From Hyphomicrobiales bacterium (GTDB lineage: Bacteria; Pseudomonadota; Alphaproteobacteria; Rhizobiales; Rhizobiaceae), in assembly GCA_002400845.2 (NCBI GenBank), contig NVRK02000129.1, forward strand, positions 1 through 45,466: a stretch of 45,466 nucleotides of DNA, read 5' to 3'. The notes beneath the pieces were generated by a model. The model saw only the letters and a list, made by a program, of their open reading frames with translations, was not told where the DNA came from and did no database searches. Below, piece after piece: positions 8,505-17,923 of this stretch (its first letter is position 1; every line of letters starts with the position of its first letter). The position numbers and the translations under genes are program-made.

Positions 8505-9431
8505 CTACAAACTAGATGATTTAAACACGCGCTTTGGGTGAAACGAACCTTTTTCAACTTCGCCAATTGCAACCAAATCGCTGCCAAAGCTGGCAAAAGC
8601 TTCATCGGCCTGAATAATCGCATCGCGGCCAACGAGTAATACAGGATTACCAGCACGCACCCGTTGTGCTTGCTCTTTACTAATGGGTACTTCTTCCAAT
8701 TCGTCTAGCACAATACCTGTCGGTAATATTGCTGCGTCTAGGCCTTCTAAATTGCCTTCAAGCTCAATCAGCTTATCCAGCGTGATGAGATCTTCTTCGT
8801 TGAACGGCTCAACAGAAACACGGCGCAATTCGCTTATGTGACCATAACAGCCAAGGTCATTGCCCATATCACGTGCTAGGGAGCGCACATAAGTGCCTTT
8901 GCCGCATTCAACTTCAAAGACAGTTATGTTTTCGTCGCGTGTTTCTATAATTTCAATTTTGTAGATAGAAACTTGGCGTGGCTTAATTTCAACTTCTTCG
9001 CCATCACGCGCTAACTTATAAGCGCGTTGACCATTTATTTTGATCGCAGAATATTTGGGTGGCACTTGTTGAATGTCGCCTGTGTATTTGGCAAGAATAG
9101 ATTTGATATCTTCTTCACTTGGGCGTTTGTCAGATTTATCCGTCACTTCACCTTCAAGATCATCTGTGCTAGTTTGTGCACCCCAAGTAACCGAAAAAAG
9201 ATATGTTTTAGCGCCATCCATAACATAGGGAACAGTTTTGGTAGCTTCGCCCAAAGCAATTGGCAACATGCCCGTAGCAAGCGGATCTAGCGTGCCTGCA
9301 TGACCACATTTAGCAGCTTTAAACAGCCACTTAATTTTAGATACACAGGTCGTTGAACCCATTTCTAAAGGCTTATCAAGAATAATCCAACCAGAAATTG
9401 GACGACCCTTTTTAATACGTTGGCGCGCCAT
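8505..9431 (-). CDS. truB: tRNA pseudouridine(55) synthase TruB
   Basis: TruB converts U55 in the T-loop of elongator tRNAs to pseudouridine. The 308-residue protein has the catalytic motif [12 protein letters not shown] with the nucleophilic Asp49, preceded by the family N-terminus [14 protein letters not shown]. Its ATG overlaps the rbfA stop by one base (TAATG), indicating translational coupling with rbfA. The C-terminal part contains the usual TruB extension. Confidence 0.98.
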   Translation of the reverse strand: MARQRIKKGRPISGWIILDKPLEMGSTTCVSKIKWLFKAAKCGHAGTLDPLATGMLPIALGEATKTVPYVMDGAKTYLFSVTWGAQTSTDDLEGEVTDKSDKRPSEEDIKSILAKYTGDIQQVPPKYSAIKINGQRAYKLARDGEEVEIKPRQVSIYKIEIIETRDENITVFEVECGKGTYVRSLARDMGNDLGCYGHISELRRVSVEPFNEEDLITLDKLIELEGNLEGLDAAILPTGIVLDELEEVPISKEQAQRVRAGNPVLLVGRDAIIQADEAFASFGSDLVAIGEVEKGSFHPKRVFKSSSL

Positions 9432-9880
9432 TATTCGTCTGCTGCCTCATTACGAGAAGCAAGGTCACCGCTTAAATCAGGTTCAACAACATTCTTTTTA
9501 TCTAAATCTTGAGATACTTTTGGTGAATTTAAAAGGTCCGTTATTTTTGAATAATTATCATAACTGGTATCGGCTCTAAAGCGTAAATCTGGCATATGCT
9601 TCATATTACGAAGGGTCGGGCCTAATTTACGTTTCATGTATTTAGCGTGTGTCGCAAGCGCCTTAATAACAGGTTGCGTATCTTCAACGCCTAAAGCAGA
9701 AACCCAAGCTGTAGCGATTGTAAGGTCAGGTGTCATAGAAACTTCGGTAATCGAGATGATTGTTTTTTCCAACAATGGATCTGGAATCTCGCCACGTTGC
9801 AATAATTGCGTAATCGCATGACGCACTATTTCGCCCACACGTAATTGACGCGTAGAAGGGCCTTTGCCTTTTTTACTCAT
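9431..9880 (-). CDS. rbfA: 30S ribosome-binding factor RbfA
   Basis: RbfA is a small KH-like protein needed for late 16S rRNA maturation and cold adaptation. The 149 residues from the ATG at 9880 (AAAGGAAAA ribosome site) show [22 protein letters not shown] and the [16 protein letters not shown] core. It lies between infB and truB, its standard place. A reading from 9919 adds 13 residues without family support. The C-terminal tail after about residue 115 is polar and probably disordered. Confidence 0.97.
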   Translation of the reverse strand: MSKKGKGPSTRQLRVGEIVRHAITQLLQRGEIPDPLLEKTIISITEVSMTPDLTIATAWVSALGVEDTQPVIKALATHAKYMKRKLGPTLRNMKHMPDLRFRADTSYDNYSKITDLLNSPKVSQDLDKKNVVEPDLSGDLASRNEAADE

Positions 9881-9897
9881 GATAATTTTCCTTTGTA

Positions 9898-9922
9898 CCT
9901 TTGCGGAATAGGACCGCAAAGG
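9898..9922 (-). promoter_or_regulatory. Hairpin in the infB-rbfA gap
   Basis: A perfect 9-bp stem, CCTTTGCGG / CCGCAAAGG, with a 7-base loop lies directly ahead of the rbfA ribosome site. It lacks a following U-tract on the minus strand, so it is not a plain terminator; an RNA-processing or translation-modulating stem is more likely. Confidence 0.45.
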
Positions 9923-9954
9923 CCAATGATAAGAATTTAAAACGTTAAAGAGAC

Positions 9955-12555
9955 TTAGTCTAGTTTACGTTCGATATGTTCAACGCGGAAGCACTCGATC
10001 TGATCGCCTTTGCGAATGTCTTGGTAGTTTTCAAATGCCATACCGCATTCTTGACCACCTTGAACTTCACTAACTTCGTCTTTGAAGCGTTTAAGCGTAG
10101 AAAGCTTGCCCTCGTGAATAACAACATTGTCACGTAGTAGGCGCACGCCTGAACCACGTTCCACTTTGCCTTCTGTAATACGACAACCAGCAATTTTACC
10201 AACTTTGGAAACGTTGAACACTTCCAATATCTCCGCGTAACCCAAGAATGTTTCGCGGCGCTCTGGTGTAAGCAAGCCAGAAAGTACGTTTTTCATATCA
10301 TCTACTAGATCGTAAATGATTGAGTAGTAACGAATTTCAATGCCTTCAGCTTCGGCCATATCACGCGCTTGTTTATTCGCACGAACGTTAAACGCTAAGA
10401 TAGGCGCACCAGAAGCTGCTGCCAATGAAACATCAGATTCTGTAATCCCGCCAACACCGCTATGAATAATCTGCGTTGCAACTTCATCTGTGCCCAGTTT
10501 GCTCAATGACTGCGAAATTGCTTCAACAGAACCTTGCACGTCACCTTTAACCAACACAGCAACTTCTTTTAGATCGCTGGTTTGTAGGTTAGACATCATT
10601 TGTTCTAGTGAACCGCGTGAACCCGCATTGCGAGCTGCCGCTTTGTCACGAGATAGACGTTGGCGATATTCTGTAATTTCGCGTGCTTTAGCTTCATTTT
10701 CTACGACTGTAAATTGATCGCCTGCAGAAGGAACGCCAGATAGGCCCAATACTTCGATAGGCATAGAAGGCAATGCTTCTTTTAGCTGATCGCCCTTGTC
10801 GTTTACGAGTGCGCGAACTTTACCCCATTCGTTACCAGCAACAACAATGTCGCCAGTGCGAAGTGTGCCGCCCTTAACAAGAACAGTAGCAACAGGGCCA
10901 CGGCCTTTATCAAGCTGAGATTCAATCACAACACCATCCGCAGAGCGGTCTGGGTTTGCAGTAATCTCAAGCAGTTCAGATTGAAGTAGAATAGCTTCAA
11001 GCAATTTATCAAGGTTTGTGCCTTTAAGTGCAGAAACTTCAACTTCCAAAGTCTCACCACCCATAGTTTCAACAAAAACTTCATGTTGTAGAAGTTCAGT
11101 TCTAACTTTGTTCGGCTCACTGTCTGGCTTATCAATTTTGTTCACAGCAACAATAATTGGAACACCAGCCGCTTTTGCGTGGCTAATAGATTCAATTGTT
11201 TGAGGCATAACGCCATCGTCTGCCGCAACCACTAGAATTGCAATATCAGTCGCTTGCGCACCACGTGCACGCATTGACGTGAAGGCTTCGTGACCAGGTG
11301 TATCGATAAAGGTAATCAGCTGGCCATTTTTCTCAACTTGATAAGCACCAATGTGCTGTGTAATGCCGCCAGCTTCGCCATCAACTACTTTCGCGTTACG
11401 AATTGCATCAAGTAAAGAGGTTTTACCATGGTCAACGTGACCCATAATAGTCACAATAGGAGGGCGTGGCTTTTTATCAGCGTCAACATCTTGTCTATCA
11501 AATAGACCTTCTTCAACGTCACTTTCAGCAACGCGGCGCACTGTGTGGCCAAATTCAGCAGCAATAAGTTCTGCTGTATCTTGGTCAATAACATCGCCAG
11601 GCTTAAGCATTTGGCCCTCTTTCATGAGGTGCTTAATAACGTCTACAGAACGCTCAGACATACGAGCCGCAAATTCTGCAACCGTGATTGTTTCAGGCAA
11701 TTGCACTTCGCGAGAAATCTTTTCGCGTGGTGTATTTGCGCCCATAGCGGCACGTTTTGCTTTTTGTTGGCGGCGACGCATCGCAGCAAGCGAAGGTCCA
11801 CGTTTATTATCATCTAACGCATTTGTAAGCGTAAGTTTTGTGCGGCGGCGATCGTTGCCACCTTTTGTACGAGTAGGCTTAGCCGGCTCTTCAGTTTTCT
11901 TACGCTCAAAAGGTTTTAATTCTTTTGTTTTATTAGCCGCTTTATTTGGATCGTCGCGTGTTGGTTTTTTAATCGCGTCAGGATCAGCAGCAGCAGACGC
12001 GGCAGATGCAATAGACGCTTTTTCACGCGCTTCTGCTTCGTTTTTATCTTTGTCGCGTTTATTTTTTTCTTCTTCGCGGCGTCTAGTCTCTTCGTTGTCC
12101 GCTTTACGGCGTGCGTTAAGGTCGGCTTGCTTTTTAGCGTCGGCCTCTGCTTTTATTCTGTCTTCTTCTTGGCGAGCATTTGCTAGCGCCAAAGCACGTG
12201 TGCGAGCCGCCATTTCATTTTTAGAAAGGCCACCCTGTATTTGAATTGGTCTTGGTTTTGGTCTTCTTGGCGAAGCTGGAGCAATAGGCGCTCTTGCTTG
12301 AGTAACAGGTGCTTTCGCTTGAACTGGAGTAGATGCAGGGGCCGCAGGTGCAGGTGCAACAGGAACCGCAACTGCCACTGGCTTATCGCCTGGCATTACA
12401 ATTTTGCGCTTACGTGTCTCGACAACCACAGACTTTGACCGCCCATGTGAAAAGTTTTGTTTCACAGTGCCTTTAGAAAGGCCAGCACCAGAAAGACTAA
12501 GTGTTTTCTTAGCGTCAGTACCGTTGTTGTTTTCGTCGTTATTGTTATCGCTCAT
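9955..12555 (-). CDS. infB: Translation initiation factor IF-2
   Basis: IF-2 is the GTPase that places initiator tRNA on the 30S subunit. The 866-residue protein has a long low-complexity N-terminal part (Ala/Pro-rich about 60-100, then Lys/Glu/Arg-rich 120-245), an IF2_N region (about 285-340), the G domain with GHVDHGKT (372-379), DTPGH (418-422) and NKID (472-475), and the C-terminal beta-barrel and fMet-tRNA binding domains. The charged N-terminal region is typical for alphaproteobacteria and produces long spurious antisense frames. It lies downstream of nusA-ylxR and upstream of rbfA. Confidence 0.99.
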   Translation of the reverse strand: MSDNNNDENNNGTDAKKTLSLSGAGLSKGTVKQNFSHGRSKSVVVETRKRKIVMPGDKPVAVAVPVAPAPAAPASTPVQAKAPVTQARAPIAPASPRRPKPRPIQIQGGLSKNEMAARTRALALANARQEEDRIKAEADAKKQADLNARRKADNEETRRREEEKNKRDKDKNEAEAREKASIASAASAAADPDAIKKPTRDDPNKAANKTKELKPFERKKTEEPAKPTRTKGGNDRRRTKLTLTNALDDNKRGPSLAAMRRRQQKAKRAAMGANTPREKISREVQLPETITVAEFAARMSERSVDVIKHLMKEGQMLKPGDVIDQDTAELIAAEFGHTVRRVAESDVEEGLFDRQDVDADKKPRPPIVTIMGHVDHGKTSLLDAIRNAKVVDGEAGGITQHIGAYQVEKNGQLITFIDTPGHEAFTSMRARGAQATDIAILVVAADDGVMPQTIESISHAKAAGVPIIVAVNKIDKPDSEPNKVRTELLQHEVFVETMGGETLEVEVSALKGTNLDKLLEAILLQSELLEITANPDRSADGVVIESQLDKGRGPVATVLVKGGTLRTGDIVVAGNEWGKVRALVNDKGDQLKEALPSMPIEVLGLSGVPSAGDQFTVVENEAKAREITEYRQRLSRDKAAARNAGSRGSLEQMMSNLQTSDLKEVAVLVKGDVQGSVEAISQSLSKLGTDEVATQIIHSGVGGITESDVSLAAASGAPILAFNVRANKQARDMAEAEGIEIRYYSIIYDLVDDMKNVLSGLLTPERRETFLGYAEILEVFNVSKVGKIAGCRITEGKVERGSGVRLLRDNVVIHEGKLSTLKRFKDEVSEVQGGQECGMAFENYQDIRKGDQIECFRVEHIERKLD

Positions 12556-12708
12556 TACAAACCTAGTTCGTGTATTTCGTGTTCAGCACTCAAAATTACT
12601 TAAAACCTCAAGACAATTTAAAAGCTTCGTGCGCTTTTTGGACCTTTAGAGCCAAAAAATCCAGCCCCAAATACGTATTCGTATCAATTCTTTTCGAAAC
12701 TGGCTAAA

Positions 12709-13326
12709 TCAACCCAGTTCATAGGCCTGCATTTGCTTGACACAGGCCATTAAATTCTTCGTAGCGCCGCCATAAACTGCCACTACATGCACTGCATTGT
12801 TTATACCTAGTACTTGGCTCATCTCGTCAATGGTCCAAATAGTAAAGACATCAATTTTATCGCCGCCCATATGGTCAACATAGGCAGTTGCCGAAGCAAG
12901 CTTACGTTTTCCATCATCTGCCGCGTCTTTTGCATGAAACAGCATAACAGCTTTACCAGAACGAACAGAGTTATTTACTTTTGAAAAGCCGCTCACAATG
13001 ACACCAGCTTTTTTAGCCATACCAAGTGTGCGTAGGGCCTTTTCTCTAATCAGTCTGCCTGTAAGTTCAGGCAGACTTGCGTCTGTCTGGACTTGTTTTT
13101 TAAACCCCTTGGCAAATAGCTTTTTCTCAACAGCCAATGCCACGGTTTTTTTATTGCTTAAAACCCAAACACCACGGCCCGGTAAATTTCCTTTTAAATC
13201 AGGAATTACCATGCCATCTGGCGCTTCAACAAACCGAATAAGGTTATCTTTGTCTGTTTCGGTCTTTGTTACAATGCAACTGCGCGGGTTCATTTCGTCA
13301 CTCCCATCAATTGCATTATGTTTCAT
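12709..13326 (-). CDS. ylxR: YlxR (DUF448) RNA-binding protein with L7Ae-like domain
   Basis: The 205-residue protein combines an N-terminal YlxR domain (RSCIVTKTE ... LIRFVEAPDG ... LPGRGVWV) with a C-terminal half resembling the L7Ae/YlxQ fold (LGMAKKAGVIVSGFSKV). This fused layout is common in alphaproteobacteria. It is always found between nusA and infB. Binding to RNA or to RNase P has been proposed for the family. The ATG at 13326 is used here, but the ATG at 13293 has a stronger ribosome site (GGGAG) and gives a protein 11 residues shorter. Confidence 0.9.
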   Translation of the reverse strand: MKHNAIDGSDEMNPRSCIVTKTETDKDNLIRFVEAPDGMVIPDLKGNLPGRGVWVLSNKKTVALAVEKKLFAKGFKKQVQTDASLPELTGRLIREKALRTLGMAKKAGVIVSGFSKVNNSVRSGKAVMLFHAKDAADDGKRKLASATAYVDHMGGDKIDVFTIWTIDEMSQVLGINNAVHVVAVYGGATKNLMACVKQMQAYELG

Positions 13327-13358
13327 ATGTTTCTTCGACTTAGATTTCTCTAATCGCC

Positions 13359-15095
13359 TTAGTTTTGTTCTGTGCCAGCATCTGGAATAGTTTCAGCTTC
13401 AACTTCTGCTTCTACAGCAGTCTCAATTTCAGCAGGCGCTTCTGCAACAGCTACTTCTTCTGTTACTTCAGCAAATACGACATCAGCTTCTGTTTCACCA
13501 ACAACGGCTTCTGCTTCTTCGCCTTCAACAACTTTTGGAAGTAAATCAGCTTCGTCAATCCAGCCAGCTTTAACACGGGCAAACATAACCATATGCTCAG
13601 CATCAACGCGTGACACTTTAAAGTCTTTTAAAGCGCCATCAAAGCGCTGAACTTCGCCATCTTTACGTTCTGTCCAACCGCAAAGGTCGTCCACTGCGCA
13701 ACCAGCAAAATCTTCAAGAGATTTAATGTCTTCCTTACCAAGTGCAACAAGCATTGCAGATGTTAAGCCATCAATTTGAAGTAAATCATCAGAAACGCCA
13801 AGTTTCTTGCGCTCGTCATCCAGCTCTTTTGCTTGTTTGTCTAAGAACTCTTTAGCGCGTGCTTGTAACTCGTCAGCTGTATCATCATCAAACCCTTCAA
13901 TTGAAGAAATTTCAACCGCTTCTACATAAGCAACTTCTTCAACAGAGCCAAAGCCCTCAGAAGCTAGAAGCTGCGCAACCATTTCGTCAACGTTAAGCGC
14001 TTCGATAAATTTAGCTGTGTTATCGGCAAATTCTTTTTGGCGACGTTCACTTTCATCGTGTTCAGTCATGATGTCGATATCCCAGCCAGTAAGCTGTGAT
14101 GCTAGACGTACATTTTGACCACGACGGCCAATTGCCAGTGATAGCTGGTCATCAGGAACCACAACGTCAATGCGCTCTGCTTCTTCGTCCAAAACAACTT
14201 TAGAAACTTCAGCAGGTTGAAGTGCGTTCACGATGAACGAAGCTGGTTCTGGAGACCATGGAATAATATCAATTTTCTCGCCTTGCAATTCACCAACAAC
14301 AGCCTGTACGCGCGATCCGCGCATACCAACACAAGCCCCAACTGGATCAACCGAGCTATCGTTCGAGATGACCGCGATTTTAGCACGAGAACCTGCGTCA
14401 CGGGCAACGCAACGAATTTCAATCACGCCGTCATAAATTTCAGGCACTTCCATGGTGAATAGTTTAGCCATGAATTGTGGGTGTGTACGAGATAAGAAAA
14501 TCTGTGGCCCACGCTGTTCGCGGCGTACATCATAAATGTAAGCACGAACACGGTCGCCATATCTAAAGTTTTCACGAGGAATAGTCTCATCGCGGCGGAT
14601 AATTGCTTCACCTTTACCAAGGTCAACAATTACATTGCCATATTCAACACGTTTAACGGTTCCATTGATGATTTCACCAATGCGGTCTTTAAACTCGCCA
14701 AATTGCTGGTCGCGTTCAGCTTCACGTACTTTTTGTACGATAACTTGCTTAGCAGATTGAGCAGCAATACGACCAAAGTCCATTGGTGGTAGCGTTTCAG
14801 AAACTTGACCACCGATTTCAACTTCAGGATCTTTGTCTCTTGCAAGATCTAAAGGAATTTGAGTAGAATAATCTTCAGCGTGTTCAACAACTTCCAAAAT
14901 ACGTTGGAGGTGAATTTCGCCAGTTTTAGTGTCGATCTCAACTAAAATGTTTGTCTCTTGACCATAGCGTGACTTTGCAGCTTTTTGAATAGCCTCAGCC
15001 ATTGCATCAATAACAATAGAACGGTCAATTGATTTTTCCCGTGCCACTGCATCTGCAATTTGCAAAAGCTCTAGCCTGTTAGCGCTGACAACCAT
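13359..15095 (-). CDS. nusA: Transcription termination/antitermination factor NusA
   Basis: NusA binds RNA polymerase and controls pausing, termination and antitermination. The 578 residues show the N-terminal polymerase-binding domain (SANRLELLQIADAVAREKSID), an S1 domain (about 140-195), two KH domains (GACVGMRGSRVQAV and LAIGRRGQNVRLAS) and helix-hairpin-helix repeats toward the C-terminus. The last 65 residues are Glu/Ala/Val-rich and probably disordered. An AGGAGA ribosome site precedes the ATG. It follows rimP at 93 bases and precedes ylxR at 32 bases. Confidence 0.99.
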   Translation of the reverse strand: MVVSANRLELLQIADAVAREKSIDRSIVIDAMAEAIQKAAKSRYGQETNILVEIDTKTGEIHLQRILEVVEHAEDYSTQIPLDLARDKDPEVEIGGQVSETLPPMDFGRIAAQSAKQVIVQKVREAERDQQFGEFKDRIGEIINGTVKRVEYGNVIVDLGKGEAIIRRDETIPRENFRYGDRVRAYIYDVRREQRGPQIFLSRTHPQFMAKLFTMEVPEIYDGVIEIRCVARDAGSRAKIAVISNDSSVDPVGACVGMRGSRVQAVVGELQGEKIDIIPWSPEPASFIVNALQPAEVSKVVLDEEAERIDVVVPDDQLSLAIGRRGQNVRLASQLTGWDIDIMTEHDESERRQKEFADNTAKFIEALNVDEMVAQLLASEGFGSVEEVAYVEAVEISSIEGFDDDTADELQARAKEFLDKQAKELDDERKKLGVSDDLLQIDGLTSAMLVALGKEDIKSLEDFAGCAVDDLCGWTERKDGEVQRFDGALKDFKVSRVDAEHMVMFARVKAGWIDEADLLPKVVEGEEAEAVVGETEADVVFAEVTEEVAVAEAPAEIETAVEAEVEAETIPDAGTEQN

Positions 15096-15188
15096 TTTTA
15101 GTCTCCTGTATTCCCCAAAATTTATTTGGTGGGGTGTTTGAAAATTTGGCCTTACTCTTTTTAAAAGCTTAAAACCTAAGTTGAATTC

Positions 15189-15815
15189 TTAACTGTCTGT
15201 ATCTGTTTCATCAGTATCGGTGGTGCCGTCTTCAACACCGTTAGCTTTGCGCAATGCTTTATCACGTTGCAAAGCTTCGCGTATTAAATCGTCTGATAAT
15301 ATCAATTTTGCTTCTGCAATATCACTTGCAGATAGAATGAAGTTTTCGTTTTCACCCTCCGCAATGCTTTCACGGCGGAATGTGATTTTATCACCCTCGA
15401 CGCCCAATATTGTGCCTTTATAGCGTTTGCGACCATCTACCAATTGGTGTGTCTCAAGTTTAGCAACATGACCTGCCCAGTTTTCAAAGTCAGAGATACG
15501 TACCAATGGGCGATCAATTCCAGGAGAAGATATCTCAAGGTGATATTCTGAATGAATAGGATCTTCAATATCTAGAATAGGCGAGATGCCCCGCGAAATT
15601 GCTTCGCAGTCTGTTACGCTCATAGAGCCATCAGGGCGTTCAGCCATAATTTGCAATGTCATACCATTAATCTGCGTAAGACGAATGCGCACAAGACGAA
15701 AACCAAGAGAGGTGATCTCTGGCTCTAAAAGTGCCGCGATCTGTGCTTCTTGTCCGCTTTCAGCAATTAATCTTGGCTCATTAAGGGCCGGTACAGTGGT
15801 TGATTCAGTGGTCAA
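15189..15815 (-). CDS. rimP: Ribosome maturation factor RimP
   Basis: RimP assists assembly of the 30S subunit near S12. The 208-residue protein shows the family core LGFRLVRIRLTQ, the SVTDCEAISRGISPILD segment and YHLEISSPGIDRPL. The start must be TTG at 15815: no ATG lies upstream in frame before a stop, and the next Met is inside the conserved domain. The ribosome site is weak, which could keep expression low. It begins the rimP-nusA-ylxR-infB series. The acidic Thr/Asp-rich C-terminus is probably disordered. Confidence 0.96.
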   Translation of the reverse strand: MTTESTTVPALNEPRLIAESGQEAQIAALLEPEITSLGFRLVRIRLTQINGMTLQIMAERPDGSMSVTDCEAISRGISPILDIEDPIHSEYHLEISSPGIDRPLVRISDFENWAGHVAKLETHQLVDGRKRYKGTILGVEGDKITFRRESIAEGENENFILSASDIAEAKLILSDDLIREALQRDKALRKANGVEDGTTDTDETDTDS

Positions 15816-15908
15816 ATTTAAATTCTCATATTGTTAAGTTTCATCTTGTGTGTTGGGCCAATAAGAAATTGGCACATGCAAAAGATGCGAAACCTTGAAT
15901 TAAGCAAT

Positions 15909-15952
15909 AAAAAAGAGCGGGTGATTTTCATCGCCCACCCTAGCAAATGCTC
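15909..15952 (-). terminator. Terminator of the sigma/anti-sigma transcript
   Basis: On the minus strand the stretch between GAGC and GCTC contains GGGCGAT-GAAA-ATCACCC (one mismatch) and is followed by TTTTTTATTG. The outer GAGC/GCTC arms also pair. It lies about 70 bases after the anti-sigma stop and just upstream of rimP, insulating the translation operon. Confidence 0.75.
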
Positions 15953-16023
15953 GGATAATGTAACGCCTATATACGCCTGCTTAGATACAATTGCAAGAGT
16001 CCACATGATTTTTGAGACAGAAG

Positions 16024-16809
16024 CTACAAAATTCTGTTTTTAAACTCATTTGAGAGGATCTTTATTAAGGCATCATCCGTGCCTCCAATTAAGAAAAATT
16101 GATATCCACCTTGCTGCCAATACCCAGATTGCATGCCTTCTAAAGTATTAAACTGAGGTGCTTCTGGTTTTTGTCCAGTCGTTTCAAAACGCATAATACA
16201 CAAAGCAATTGGAACACCTGATTTAGACAAATACGTAATTTGCATCAAATCTTGGCCTCTAAAATTTAATATTTGCGCCCGTTTGTAATTTAAAATATCG
16301 GGGAGTTTTAAATTTTCAAGCGCAATGTCACGCCCAATAGCAGCAGAAACTCTTTTAAGTTCTTGAGTTGCTTCTAATTCATTTTGATTGATGTGGGCTA
16401 ACGTGTTTTTGGAATAAAGCGATTGATAGCTCGCCACATAATTTATCCATTTGGGCTGAGAGTAATTCGTAGAATAAGACCCTATCCCAGCGCCAAGCAA
16501 TAATACCAAACAAGCGACTGCCACGATCTTGCCTATTATTATGCCTGATAATCCAAAAAATTCCCCAGAAAATGATTTATTCAAGGTCGTTTTTTTATTG
16601 GCAAAATTTGGTGCGCGAGGAGCTTTTTCAAGTAGCCCATCATAATCTTTTTCAAAATTTTGTTTGTCAATCGACAGGGCTTTAACCCTAGAAGCAAACG
16701 CAGGATTGTTGTTTATAGCATTTTCAATTTCAGCAGCTAGGGTGTATTCAAATTCACCATCCAAATAAGCCGTAATTTCTTCATCTGTTATTTTTACAGG
16801 ATCGATCAT
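16024..16809 (-). CDS. Single-pass membrane anti-sigma factor
   Basis: The 261-residue protein starts with the anti-sigma signature TDEEITAYLDGEFEYTLAAEIE (residues 8-29), lacks the HxxxCxxC zinc motif, has one transmembrane segment at about 87-111, and ends in a periplasmic domain of about 150 residues. Its ATG overlaps the stop of the upstream sigma factor (ATGA, 16806-16809), the normal arrangement for a cognate pair. It is expected to hold the sigma factor at the membrane until a periplasmic signal releases it. The signal is unknown. The periplasmic part has Trp/Tyr-rich segments (SGYWQQGGYQFFLIGG) seen in related alphaproteobacterial anti-sigmas. Confidence 0.85.
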   Translation of the reverse strand: MIDPVKITDEEITAYLDGEFEYTLAAEIENAINNNPAFASRVKALSIDKQNFEKDYDGLLEKAPRAPNFANKKTTLNKSFSGEFFGLSGIIIGKIVAVACLVLLLGAGIGSYSTNYSQPKWINYVASYQSLYSKNTLAHINQNELEATQELKRVSAAIGRDIALENLKLPDILNYKRAQILNFRGQDLMQITYLSKSGVPIALCIMRFETTGQKPEAPQFNTLEGMQSGYWQQGGYQFFLIGGTDDALIKILSNEFKNRIL

Positions 16810-17324
16810 ACTGCTTTACTCTTTTGCGTTGTTTTATCTGAAAGCTTTACTCGAGCGGCAGATAGTCGACTCATAATTGTGCCAATCGGTATGTCCAATA
16901 TGTTTGAAGCCTCTTTATAGCTATAGCCTTCCATATAAACGAGGCCAACTGCAATTCGTTGCGCTTCAGGAAGTTTCAATATCTTATTGACCGTTTCATT
17001 TATCATCAAATGAGATTCTGGATTAGGGCTTGGGTCAGATAGATTGATATCTTCAATAGAAAATAGACCATGTCCAGTTCTTACTGCTTTCTTTCTTAAC
17101 TCATCTATCCAAAGGCGATATGTGATTGTAAAAAGCCAACGATCAAATTTGGTGCCTGATTTAAAGTTATCAGATTTTTCCAGTGCTCGTAAGCATGCCG
17201 CTTGCGCAAGGTCATCAGCCAAATGTCTTTTTCCAGTAAGCGTTAAACAATAACGCCACAATCTAGGAAATATTTCCTCTAAATGCTGTCCAATTTGCCT
17301 TTGTTGACTTTTTTTAAAAAACAT
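16806..17324 (-). CDS. ECF-family RNA polymerase sigma factor
   Basis: The 172-residue protein has sigma region 2 (about 15-80, with DDLAQAACLRALEK and FDRWLFTITYRLWIDELRK) and region 4 (about 112-163, with GYSYKEASNILDIPIGTIMSRLSAAR), and no other domain. It directs polymerase to stress-type promoters. The ATG at 17324 is preferred; a TTG at 17369 would add 15 residues without family support. It is translationally coupled to the anti-sigma gene and divergent from the DUF4399 gene, which is a likely target. The ECF group cannot be assigned by eye. Confidence 0.93.
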   Translation of the reverse strand: MFFKKSQQRQIGQHLEEIFPRLWRYCLTLTGKRHLADDLAQAACLRALEKSDNFKSGTKFDRWLFTITYRLWIDELRKKAVRTGHGLFSIEDINLSDPSPNPESHLMINETVNKILKLPEAQRIAVGLVYMEGYSYKEASNILDIPIGTIMSRLSAARVKLSDKTTQKSKAV

Positions 17325-17363
17325 TCGAATAAATATCCACCTTGCAACGTTTAATCGTAGCGT

Positions 17364-17390
17364 GAACAAAATGAACTCGCAACACTTAGA
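17364..17390 (+). promoter_or_regulatory. Candidate ECF-type promoter of the DUF4399 gene
   Basis: GAACAA (17364-17369) and TTAGA (17386-17390) are separated by 16 bases, like the GAACTT-N16-TCTGA layout of sigma-E type promoters, and lie 28 bases before the start at 17419. TGAAC also occurs twice in tandem (17363-17367 and 17372-17376). The match is suggestive only. Confidence 0.35.
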
Positions 17391-17418
17391 AAACTAAATT
17401 TTAATGGGAATATTAAAC

Positions 17419-17862
17419 ATGAAAAAAATACTTTTTTTATCAGCCGCATGTCTTGTAGTGTCAATGAACCTAGCATTTGCTGGTGAGACAGCGTCGGTTG
17501 CAGGAACAACGCAATATATCGTAAATCTAAAAGATGGGGATGTCGTATCAAGTCCTGTTACAGTCATTTTTGGATTGTCAGGAATGGGCATAGCGCCAGC
17601 GGGTACGGACAAGGAAAACACTGGGCACCATCACTTATTTTTAGACAGAGAGCCATTGGGTGAGGGTGAAGATGGTAAAGATGAATTAGATGCAAATATT
17701 ATTTCGGATGAAAATAATATTCACTATGGCAAGGGGCAAACAGAGACTAGCCTTGATCTAAAATCTGGCACTCATACTTTGCAATTGGTGTTGGGAGATA
17801 AAGATCATATTCCGCACAATCCACCAGTGTCATCTAAAGTAATTAAAATTACAGTTAAGTAG
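17419..17862 (+). CDS. Secreted DUF4399 domain protein
   Basis: The 147-residue protein has a Sec signal peptide (MKKILFLSAACLVVS, cleavage near AFA/GE at 21) and then a compact domain matching DUF4399: DGDVVSSPVTVIFGLSGMGIAPAG, ENTGHHHLFLD, a His near IHYGKGQTE, and HTLQLVLGDKDHIPHNPP. His70-72, His102, His119, His130 and His133 could bind a metal, which is inference. No function is established. The ATG at 17419 is preferred over the one at 17404 because GGGAA sits between them. It is divergent from the ECF sigma gene. Confidence 0.8.
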   Translation: MKKILFLSAACLVVSMNLAFAGETASVAGTTQYIVNLKDGDVVSSPVTVIFGLSGMGIAPAGTDKENTGHHHLFLDREPLGEGEDGKDELDANIISDENNIHYGKGQTETSLDLKSGTHTLQLVLGDKDHIPHNPPVSSKVIKITVK

Positions 17863-17875
17863 ACTTATAGAAAGG

Positions 17876-17906
17876 TGCTGGCACTCTAAAATAAAGCGTG
17901 CCAGCA
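17876..17906. terminator. Bidirectional terminator between DUF4399 gene and lldD
   Basis: A perfect 9-bp GC-rich stem, TGCTGGCAC / GTGCCAGCA, with a 13-base loop lies between two convergent genes. On the plus strand it is followed after a few bases by ATTTTT; on the minus strand by CCTTTC. Confidence 0.75.
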
Positions 17907-17923
17907 TAGATAATTTTTAATAA

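Noticed and set aside
11543-12244. Long Ser/Arg/Ala-rich plus-strand frame opposite infB
   Set aside because: It is a mirror of the charged low-complexity N-terminal part of IF-2, has no ribosome site and resembles no protein family.
13372-13650. Ser/Thr/Ala-rich plus-strand frame opposite the nusA tail
   Set aside because: It mirrors the Glu/Ala-rich C-terminus of NusA; composition explains the open frame.
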